40,250 bases of DNA from JBEEPE01 sp964489645 (lineage in GTDB: Bacteria; Verrucomicrobiota; Verrucomicrobiia; Chthoniobacterales; Chthoniobacteraceae). Positions 6,987 through 14,196 of this stretch are shown piece after piece. Every line of letters begins with the position of its first letter. Position 1 is the stretch's first letter. The notes beneath the pieces are model-generated. The model was not told the origin of the DNA and made no database searches. It saw nothing but the letters and a program-made list of their open reading frames with translations. The translations under genes and the position numbers were made by a program. Location: assembly GCA_964489645.1 (NCBI GenBank), contig CAZAZT010000016.1, positions 1 to 40,250 on the forward strand. Direction: 5' to 3'.

Positions 6987-7577
6987 TCAGTGAAACCACC
7001 CTTCCCACTGGTCCTGAACGAAAAAAGAAATTCTGCCCGACACGCTCGCCATTCTCAAGTTGTGCGTTGAAACATCCTCCGTGTGTCCCGGAGTCACCCA
7101 AGCCAGAACCACAGACGCCGCCGGAACCCGAGGTGCACCAAGTACCTGGATCCCCTCCCTCGGTAACAGCCGAGTCCGAGGATGAGCGGAGATCTCTCGA
7201 CGCCCCGTATATTCCATCGCGATCCGGATGTATTTCGGCGAGAAAGGCACCTCCATGCCCCCCAGCAACGCTCCCCCGCGAGCCACCGCATCCACCGCCA
7301 TAGATTCACCGTCCTCCGGCATGTGATCCCGACGGAAACGCGGCACCCCAAAAACAACCTCCAACCGCTCCCCGTCCACCAGACAAACCCCCGCACCAAA
7401 CGCCTCGTTCGCACCACGAGCCGAGCCCACACGAAATCGCATCCGAGGGAACCGACGAGCCAAACCAGCGCCCAACCTGACGATCTTTGCGCCCTCCGCG
7501 TCCCCCAGAAATCGCGAGCCAGTGAAAACAACCACCGCCTCCGAACCAACCCTCAACTCGAAATCAGCCAGAGTCAT
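6987..7577 (-). CDS. SLOG-superfamily (DprA/LOG-like Rossmann) protein of unknown function
   Basis: A 196-residue soluble protein. The N-terminal strand and glycine loop VVVFTGSRFLGD, the later RVGSARGANEAFG, and the C-terminal QVLGAP, VVLAWVTPG, THNLRMA, ISFFVQDQWEGWF follow the pattern of SLOG-fold predicted nucleotide-binding proteins: TGSR near the start, a GSARGAN-type loop, and a distal strand before an alternating Asn/Arg helix. There is no signal peptide, so it is probably cytoplasmic. The ATG at 7575-7577 is preferred because longer starts overlap the ThuA-like gene (stop at 7591) and add an Arg-rich stretch not typical of the family. It lies 13 bp after that gene, suggesting co-transcription. 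Its ligand and function are unknown. Confidence 0.65.
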   Translation of the reverse strand: MTLADFELRVGSEAVVVFTGSRFLGDAEGAKIVRLGAGLARRFPRMRFRVGSARGANEAFGAGVCLVDGERLEVVFGVPRFRRDHMPEDGESMAVDAVARGGALLGGMEVPFSPKYIRIAMEYTGRREISAHPRTRLLPREGIQVLGAPRVPAASVVLAWVTPGHTEDVSTHNLRMASVSGRISFFVQDQWEGWFH

Positions 7578-7590
7578 CAACTTCCGACGG

Positions 7591-8637
7591 CTACTTCTTC
7601 GCCGGAATCGCAGAGGCTGGCGGCGGCAAGGGCTCTCCCGGAACCTTCGCTCCAATCGCAAAATCCGACACCTTCAACCCTTTCCGATACCCTTTGAACC
7701 CGTAAAAACTCGGATCGTACTCATCAACAAATCGCACATCCGCCTCCGCAGGCACCTCTTTACCGAGACCCCAATACACCGCATTCACCACCAACCGCCG
7801 CAGCCCCTCGTTCACAAACTCGGAAGCAGCCCCCATCGTCGTACAAAAAACCCGGTTCGTTTTTCCAGACTCGTTCGTGTGCTGGCGAGTCCAAGCAATC
7901 GGCATCATCGGCTCGTTCACCCCCTGTTCCATCTTGTCGTTCGCCCGCTTCTTCGTGTACGCCGCCGCCGAAGCGTCCGGCAACATCCCCGCCAACACCA
8001 TCCCCCTCATGAGGATGCGCGCATCCGCAGGAGGATACGCCTCATAAACATCCGTCGTGCCGAATACGTCACGCACCCCCCTCAAAAGAGCATCGCCCGC
8101 AGCACCCGCCTCAATCACCCCGCGCGTCGCCTCGGATTTGTGGCGTCCCCAATGGCTGACCCATTGCTCCCCCAAGACCTTCTTCCCGAAACTGCCCAAT
8201 CGATTGCCCTGGAAGGCATGCGTGCTCGTACGCAATCCAACCACCGGAGTTCCCTCCAAAAACCGCTTCTCAAAACGCGCAACCGCCGTCTCATCCCACT
8301 TGCGAAAACGTAACGACATCAGGAAAAGATCCGCCGTCTCCAAAACCTCACTGTCCCCCAAACTCGCGCCGTTGTCCGGATTGATTGTCCCATCCGCATC
8401 CACCGAGAAAAGCACCGTGCATTTCAATCCGTGCCTCTGGCTCAGGATCTTCCCCAACATCGGTAACGCCTCTTCCGATCGATACTCCTCATCGCCCGCC
8501 AACAACACCACATGCTTTGCACCCGCGGCCCCTCCCGTCGGTTCGTAGGTGATCGAACCTGGACCGGCCTCCAACACGCTGAAGGAAAACAGGACCGCGA
8601 AAAACGCGGCGACCGACGACGTCGAGATCTTCTGCAT
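7591..8637 (-). CDS. Secreted ThuA-like (trehalose-utilisation domain) protein
   Basis: A 348-residue protein with a signal peptide (hydrophobic residues ~8-22 before LEAGPGS) and a ThuA-like, class I glutamine-amidotransferase-like fold. Recognisable segments are KHVVLLAGDEEYRSEEALP, ADLFLMSLRFRKW, EGTPVVGLRTSTHAF, the HWGRH region, PIAWTRQH and the C-terminal VNAVYWGLGKEVP. Proteins of this type are common next to planctomycete-type cytochrome and DUF1501 genes and are thought to act on sugars or glycoconjugates, but no reaction is proven for this subtype. It would act in the periplasm or outside the cell. It is followed closely by the SLOG-fold gene and preceded by the efflux channel gene (44 bp gap). 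Confidence 0.85.
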   Translation of the reverse strand: MQKISTSSVAAFFAVLFSFSVLEAGPGSITYEPTGGAAGAKHVVLLAGDEEYRSEEALPMLGKILSQRHGLKCTVLFSVDADGTINPDNGASLGDSEVLETADLFLMSLRFRKWDETAVARFEKRFLEGTPVVGLRTSTHAFQGNRLGSFGKKVLGEQWVSHWGRHKSEATRGVIEAGAAGDALLRGVRDVFGTTDVYEAYPPADARILMRGMVLAGMLPDASAAAYTKKRANDKMEQGVNEPMMPIAWTRQHTNESGKTNRVFCTTMGAASEFVNEGLRRLVVNAVYWGLGKEVPAEADVRFVDEYDPSFYGFKGYRKGLKVSDFAIGAKVPGEPLPPPASAIPAKK

Positions 8638-8681
8638 AAGTCCTCCAACTTACGCCCCGAAGCCCCCCTCCGCAACGCCGA

Positions 8682-9845
8682 TCACAACGCCCCAACCGCC
8701 GCCCTTAATGCCTGCTGCGCACGATTATGATCCACCACCGCCCGCACCTCAGCCAAACGAGAGCGCGTCAACTCCTCCCGAGCCGTGATNNNNNNNNNNN
8801 NNNNNNNNNNNNNNNNNNNNNNNNNNNNNNNNNNNNNNNNNNNNNNNNNNNNNNNNNNNNNNNNNNNNNNNNNNNNNNNNNNNNNNNNNCCACCAGCTCC
8901 AAACTTCCACCCAAAGCCCACAAAGAAATCCTGTTGTCCCCCAAATCGCCCAAGCGTCCCATCCATCCCTCCCCCAAAACCTCCCGCACTGTATCCCGCC
9001 TGAACAGAAGGCACCCACGGTGCCCTCTTCGCTCGCTCCTCCTCCATCCGGGCTGCCTCACGCAATGCGCTCAGCGACAATGCCTCCGGCCGCGATGTCA
9101 ATGCCCTGGAGACCAACGCACTCACCCGCTCCTCCCGAACCACAACCACAGGAACCATGTCCGCCTTAGCCCCTCGCAACGAGGTTTCCGCCGGCAACCT
9201 TAAAGTCTCAGCCAATCGGGCAGCCGCCACCTCCACACCCTCCTCCAACTGGCGGACCTGCAATCGCAACCTTCCCAACTGCGTCCGAACCCTCAGCAGA
9301 TCCGCTCGGAATGCCGTCCCAACCTTCACCGCCCCATCCAATTGTTCCGCGTACCGCTCCGTAACTAATACGTCATCCCGCACAACGGACACACCCGCCT
9401 CCGCACCCAGAAGATCGTAGTATCGCTCCGCCGCCTCACGCACCGTCTCCAAACGCGCCCGATCCACCCCTTTGCCCGCAGCAATGGCCCGTTGTTTCAT
9501 CACCAGATTCGCGTAATGCGTCTCACCCGGCGTCCAATCCACAACAACCGCACCCCCTGCCAGATACTGCTGCTTTGAAGCATCAAACACGGCCCCAACA
9601 ATGTCCTGCAATCGCCCCTCATGTCCGCGATACATTCCCCCAACCGAGAGCGTTGGCCAATATCGCTGCCACGCCTGCCGGTTCTCCACCAACGCCTCGG
9701 CATGACGCTTTCGTGCGACCTCCACCTCCTCGTTCCTCTCACCGGCCAAACGCAACACCGTCCGAAGATCAACGTGCAGCACTCCTCCGAAAACCGTCGC
9801 CGAACTCAAAATGGACAATACCAAAGAAATCACAAACGTCCTCAT
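8682..9845 (-). CDS. TolC-family outer-membrane efflux channel (contains assembly gap)
   Basis: An outer membrane efflux protein. It has a signal peptide (MRTFVISLVLSILSSATVFG) followed by the two-repeat helical architecture: LRTVLRLAGERNEEVEVARKR, then a long helical region (DLLRVRTQLGRLRLQVRQLEEG), the second repeat opening with SRPEALSLSALREAARMEEER, and PWVPSVQAGYSAGG before the gap. The C-terminus VDHNRAQQALRAAVGAL is typical of the family. The 100-N gap lies near residue ~330, so true length is uncertain; the placeholder gives 387 residues. The ATG at 9845 is chosen for the signal peptide and lies 4 bp after the adaptor gene. It should form the exit duct for the RND pump encoded just upstream. 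Confidence 0.9.
   Translation of the reverse strand: MRTFVISLVLSILSSATVFGGVLHVDLRTVLRLAGERNEEVEVARKRHAEALVENRQAWQRYWPTLSVGGMYRGHEGRLQDIVGAVFDASKQQYLAGGAVVVDWTPGETHYANLVMKQRAIAAGKGVDRARLETVREAAERYYDLLGAEAGVSVVRDDVLVTERYAEQLDGAVKVGTAFRADLLRVRTQLGRLRLQVRQLEEGVEVAAARLAETLRLPAETSLRGAKADMVPVVVVREERVSALVSRALTSRPEALSLSALREAARMEEERAKRAPWVPSVQAGYSAGGFGGGMDGTLGRFGGQQDFFVGFGWKFGAGXXXXXXXXXXXXXXXXXXXXXXXXXXXXXXXXXXITAREELTRSRLAEVRAVVDHNRAQQALRAAVGAL
8790..8889. other. Assembly gap (100 N) inside the TolC-family gene
   Basis: A fixed-length placeholder. The missing segment falls in the second helical repeat after the VGFGWKFGAG strand. The frame is preserved on both sides in the placeholder, but the real length is unknown. 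Confidence 0.95.
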
Positions 9846-9849
9846 ACCT

Positions 9850-10878
9850 TCACTTCGTAAGCTGCTGTTGCTGAACCGGAACACTTCGCTGCACCAACTG
9901 TCCATCAGATAGAACAACGCCCTTCGGAAGAATCACCGAATCCGTGTCCGCCAATCCGACGACCTCCACCCGAACCCCATCATTGAATCCCAGCTTCACC
10001 GCCGTCTTCCTCGCAACTCCATCAACCCACTTGAAAATGAAGGCAGCCGTCTTCTCCATCACTAACGCGCCAACCGGCAGAGCCCACACCTCATCGTGAC
10101 GCTCCACCCCAATCCGAACCGTTGCACTCATCCCCGCACGCAAACCCGTTCCACCCGCCTGCACGTCCGCCTCAACCAAAAGCGTGCGCGTCGCCGCATC
10201 CAAAACCCCAGCCGAACGGTTCACCTTCGCCTCAAACACCTTGCCGACAAATGCATCTGCTTGGATGCGAACTGGTTTTCCCAACTCCACAAGCGGGACC
10301 TCTAACTCGGTCACCGCCACCCGACACCGCAACACCGACACATCACTCAACCGAAATAATCCTCCCCCGCCCGGAGCAACAAATGCCCCCTCGTCCACCA
10401 ACCGCTCCGTGATGATCCCGTCAAATGGCGCGCGGATCTCCGCAAAGCCGATCAGAGTCCGACAACGCTCAACACCCGCCTTGGCCGCCGCAAATCGAGC
10501 CTCCGCATCATCCACGCTCTGCGGCAACACCAAATCCGGCGACTTCTGTCGAGCCTCCTTCAATCTCCGAAAATCAACACCCGCAGCATCCATCTCCGAC
10601 TGCATCTTCACCAAATCAACCTCAAGGTCAGGCACTTCAACCTTCGCCAACAACTGCCCGCTCTGGACCGAATCCCCTCGATCCACCAGCACCTCCTTCA
10701 CGTGTCCAGTCACACGCGCCGTCAAATGAACCTGCCGATTCGCAGCCAGCGTCCCCGGAAAGGACACCCACCGATGGATTGTCGCACGACTCGGGGAAAC
10801 AACCTCCACCACCGGCGCCGGCGCTCCAATCACCCGAACGCCCACCAAGCAAACAACTGCCAACAGGGATCTTCGCAT
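9850..10878 (-). CDS. RND efflux periplasmic adaptor (membrane fusion protein)
   Basis: An HlyD/AcrA-type membrane fusion protein of ~342 residues. The N-terminal MRRSLLAVVCLVGVRVIG is a signal peptide. The barrel-sandwich (lipoyl-like) halves are at LTARVTGHVKEVLVDRGDSV and IGFAEIRAPFDGIITERLVDEG, joined by a helical hairpin (KMQSEMDAAGVDFRRLKE...). The beta-barrel and membrane-proximal domains follow (LRAGMSATVRIGV, WALPVGALVMEK). A GTG start at 10908 would overlap the pump gene's stop by a GTGA and add 10 residues; the ATG at 10878 is preferred because it opens directly into the signal peptide. It links the inner-membrane pump to the TolC-like channel encoded 4 bp downstream. Confidence 0.92.
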   Translation of the reverse strand: MRRSLLAVVCLVGVRVIGAPAPVVEVVSPSRATIHRWVSFPGTLAANRQVHLTARVTGHVKEVLVDRGDSVQSGQLLAKVEVPDLEVDLVKMQSEMDAAGVDFRRLKEARQKSPDLVLPQSVDDAEARFAAAKAGVERCRTLIGFAEIRAPFDGIITERLVDEGAFVAPGGGGLFRLSDVSVLRCRVAVTELEVPLVELGKPVRIQADAFVGKVFEAKVNRSAGVLDAATRTLLVEADVQAGGTGLRAGMSATVRIGVERHDEVWALPVGALVMEKTAAFIFKWVDGVARKTAVKLGFNDGVRVEVVGLADTDSVILPKGVVLSDGQLVQRSVPVQQQQLTK

Positions 10879-10904
10879 AAAGTCAGCTCTCGGTATCACA
10901 CACT

Positions 10905-13900
10905 TCACACCTTCTCATACAACCGTGAATCCGCATCGTCGGGATCCAGCGACGCGCCACGCACATTTTTTCCGATCAACAGCGCATAAAGTGCAGGCAC
11001 AAGGAGCAAGGTCGCGATCGTCGAAAAAACTACCCCGCCCATCACAGACCGCGCCAAGGGCGCAGAAGTTCCACCTCCAAAAGCCATCGGCACCATCCCC
11101 GCCAACATCGCGACCGCAGTCATCAGCACCGGCCGCACCCGACCCCTCAATCCTGCCAACGCCGCCTCCGCTGGGCCCGCACCACGCTCCCGCTGCTCCC
11201 GCACAGCAAACGTCACGAAAAGGATCGCGTTCGATACAGAAACCCCAACCGCCATGATCGCCCCGATGAAGCTCTGGAGATTGAACGTGTCCCCCGAAAC
11301 GTGCATCGCACAAACAACCCCCGACAAGGTCGCCGGAACACAACCAACCACCACAAGCGCGCGCCGAAAACTCTGAAAACTCGCCGTCAACAGGAGAAGA
11401 ATCACCATCACAGCCGCACCCAACCCGCGTAACAGTCCATCCGTCAATCCACGCAGAGGCACCGATTGACCTCGAACCACAACACTCACTCCCGCAGGCT
11501 TCTCCAACTTACCCACTTTCGCCTCAACCGCATCCGTCGCCGCTCCGAGATCAGCCCCCTCGATGTTCGCCCCAACAGAGACGATCCTCGCCATGTTGTA
11601 CCGATCATACTGACCGACCACGGTACCCTCCGAAATCTGAGCAAAACTGCGCAGCGGAACGGAACGCCCACCCAAAGCAGATACCGGTAGATTCAACAGC
11701 GAATCCTTGCCCTCAAGACCCGCCGACGGGATCTGCACTTGCAAACTGTAACTCACCCCTGTCTTCGCATCCGCCCAATAGTTCGGGACCATGAATCGAC
11801 TGCTGGCCGTCGCCGCAACCAGGCTGCGAGTCGTGTCCACCATGCGAACCCCCAGCAACCCAGCACGCTCGCGATCCACACTCACGTCAACGCTCGGATA
11901 ATCCAGGCTCTGCGTGATCTGCACATCCCGCAGCGCGGGCAAACCCTCGAGCGCATCCCGCACCCGCTGCGCAAACGCACGCGCCGCTCCAAAATCCTTG
12001 CCGCTGACAACCACCTCGATCGGTGCGGACGCCCCCAAGGCCATCACCTTGCTCACAATGTCCGCAGGCTCAAAGGACACCCGCACATCCGGCAGCTCCG
12101 TAGCAAACCGCCGGCGCAATCGTTCACGAATCCCCGCGACCGGACCCGCCCCAGCTCGCATTTGGATCTGCAAGGTGCCCTCCTCTGGTCCGCTGTTCCA
12201 TTGGTGAATCAAGTTCACAGGGTAGTTCGGCGCATGCACCCCCACTAACCCCATCGTCATCGCCACGCTGCCCTCCCCCGCCTCCTCTCCGACCATCGTA
12301 AGAATCTTCTGTGCAATCTGTTCAGACACCTCAACTCGCGTCCCAGTCGCTGCCCGAAACCGCAACTGAATCTGTCCCGCATCCACCGCAGGAAAAATCT
12401 CGCGCCCGATCCTGCCTCCATAATCTCGTACGAACCAAACCGTCCCGAACAGGTAGACCGGAACCAACAACCACCTCATTCGCAACATCGTCCCGATCAC
12501 CCTCTCAAACCACCCCCCACCACGCACCGCAGAATGCGGCACGCGCACGCCCACGCCCAACCACACGCTCAGGACCGGTAGAAGCGTGGACGACATCACG
12601 TACGAAGCCACCATGCTGAAAGCAACGGCTAGCGATAACGGCAGAAAAAGCGCTCTTGCAGCACCCTCCATGAAAAAGGCCGGCAAGAAGACCGCAACCA
12701 CACACAACATCGAAAGAAAACGTGCCCCTTGGGTCTGCGAAGTGGAAATCAATGCAGCCCGCGCAACGGAGTGCCCCTCCGCCCGCTGTCGATGGAAGTT
12801 CTCAATCTCCACCGTCGCCTCATCCACCAAGATTCCAACCGCCAGAGCCAATCCGCCCAAGGTCATCAGGTTCAGCGTGTTCCCACTCATCCACAACCCG
12901 AAAAGCGCCACCCCAAGGCTGATCGGGATGTTCACCACCACAGCCATCGCTCCACGTGCATCCCGAAGGAACAGGAGCACCATCAACCCCGTCAGCACCG
13001 CACCCAACAGCGCCTCCTTCACCAGATCCATGATCGCCCGCTCAATCCACGGACTTTGATCGAACTCGAACGTCACCTGGATGTCTTCCGGACAAGCCTC
13101 CTTGAACCGCTTCAAATTCGCTTTCACCAAAGAAACGACCGACAGCGTCGATGCATCACTTCGCTTGGTGACCGGCATGTAAACCGTCCGCCGTCCGTTC
13201 ACCAAAGCCACACTCGTCACCAAGTCACTTCCATCCGAGATCTCCGCCAAATCCCGCACCTGGACCACCCCCTCAGCCGTTTGTCTCAGTGGCACCATCG
13301 CCAACTCTTGGATGTTTCGAGCAACCGCATTCGTCGGGACCATCGCATACATCTGCCCCGTGATCAGATTGCCACTCGGACTGACCGTATTCGCCGCGGT
13401 CATCGCAGAGACCACCTCGTCAGGAGAGATGCCGTATGCCTTCAGACGATCCGGTTTCAATGAGACAACGACTGTTCGGGCACTCCCGCCAAATGGAGGC
13501 GGCGCAGAAACCCCTGGCAACGTAGCGAATAGCGGACGAACCATGTTCAACGCAGCGTCCTGCATCTGCCCAACCGTGCGGGAAGGATTCTCCGAGGAGA
13601 AAACCAGATTGCCCACAGGAACACTCCCCGCATCGAACCTCGTGACGAAGGGACCCGGTGTTCCCGGTGGCATGAAGGCTCTCGCTCGGTTCACGTACGC
13701 GACCGTCTCCGCCATCGCGTTGCTCATGTCCGTGCCGGGATGGAACTGGAGCTTCATGATCGATGCGCCTTGGATCGATTTCGATTCAACATGCTCAATG
13801 CCCGTGATGTAGAGGAAGTGGTACTCGTAGTAATACGTCAGGTATCCCTCCATCTGCAGCGGATCCATCCCCCCATAAGGTTGCGCCACATAAATGGTCG

Positions 13901-14048
13901 GTATGCCCAACGTCGGGAAAACGTCTTTCGGGATACGCACCATCGCCATCCATGCCGCAAGCATCAAACCGATCACAGCAACGAGAACCGTCACCGGTCG
14001 CCTCAAGGCCACGCGCGCGATCGAAAAAGGGTATCTCGTGCTTGTCAT
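10905..14048 (-). CDS. RND-family efflux pump, inner-membrane transporter (AcrB/CzcA superfamily)
   Basis: A 1047-residue RND permease with the duplicated layout of 12 membrane helices and two periplasmic loops. The N-terminus has ALRRPVTVLVAVIGLMLAAW (TM1) and the IPKDVFPTLGIPTI motif. TM4 carries the proton-relay region LAVGILVDEATVEIEN with Asp409-Glu410 in place of the Asp-Asp pair of AcrB. The second half repeats with RRALVVVGCVPATLSGVV and VGVSVSNAILFVTFA. RND pumps extrude drugs, metals, lipids or hopanoids using the proton gradient; the substrate is not predictable here. It is first in a pump-adaptor-channel operon, whereas most operons start with the adaptor. The start codon at 14046-14048 matches the family N-terminus. 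Confidence 0.94.
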   Translation of the reverse strand: MTSTRYPFSIARVALRRPVTVLVAVIGLMLAAWMAMVRIPKDVFPTLGIPTIYVAQPYGGMDPLQMEGYLTYYYEYHFLYITGIEHVESKSIQGASIMKLQFHPGTDMSNAMAETVAYVNRARAFMPPGTPGPFVTRFDAGSVPVGNLVFSSENPSRTVGQMQDAALNMVRPLFATLPGVSAPPPFGGSARTVVVSLKPDRLKAYGISPDEVVSAMTAANTVSPSGNLITGQMYAMVPTNAVARNIQELAMVPLRQTAEGVVQVRDLAEISDGSDLVTSVALVNGRRTVYMPVTKRSDASTLSVVSLVKANLKRFKEACPEDIQVTFEFDQSPWIERAIMDLVKEALLGAVLTGLMVLLFLRDARGAMAVVVNIPISLGVALFGLWMSGNTLNLMTLGGLALAVGILVDEATVEIENFHRQRAEGHSVARAALISTSQTQGARFLSMLCVVAVFLPAFFMEGAARALFLPLSLAVAFSMVASYVMSSTLLPVLSVWLGVGVRVPHSAVRGGGWFERVIGTMLRMRWLLVPVYLFGTVWFVRDYGGRIGREIFPAVDAGQIQLRFRAATGTRVEVSEQIAQKILTMVGEEAGEGSVAMTMGLVGVHAPNYPVNLIHQWNSGPEEGTLQIQMRAGAGPVAGIRERLRRRFATELPDVRVSFEPADIVSKVMALGASAPIEVVVSGKDFGAARAFAQRVRDALEGLPALRDVQITQSLDYPSVDVSVDRERAGLLGVRMVDTTRSLVAATASSRFMVPNYWADAKTGVSYSLQVQIPSAGLEGKDSLLNLPVSALGGRSVPLRSFAQISEGTVVGQYDRYNMARIVSVGANIEGADLGAATDAVEAKVGKLEKPAGVSVVVRGQSVPLRGLTDGLLRGLGAAVMVILLLLTASFQSFRRALVVVGCVPATLSGVVCAMHVSGDTFNLQSFIGAIMAVGVSVSNAILFVTFAVREQRERGAGPAEAALAGLRGRVRPVLMTAVAMLAGMVPMAFGGGTSAPLARSVMGGVVFSTIATLLLVPALYALLIGKNVRGASLDPDDADSRLYEKV

Positions 14049-14196
14049 TCCAGTTCAAAGGCTGATCCGTCATTCCAACGAACACCCGACGCTCATCAAG
14101 GTTTCATTTGTGAAAGACCCTCTCTCGCGAAGATGGTCTCATACCGTGGGCCCATCGAAGGCGTGGATGAGACCACCCTCACTCTCCTCGCTTGGA
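14049..14196. other. Spacer between lptD and the RND operon with an 8-bp inverted repeat
   Basis: No gene is visible. GGTCTCAT at 14135-14142 is repeated in inverse at 14167-14174 with 24 bases between, and an internal palindrome TGGGCCCA lies at 14147-14154. On the minus strand this sits after the lptD stop and about 85-125 bases before the pump start codon, so it could be an mRNA hairpin or an operator for the efflux operon. No T-run follows. Confidence 0.3.
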
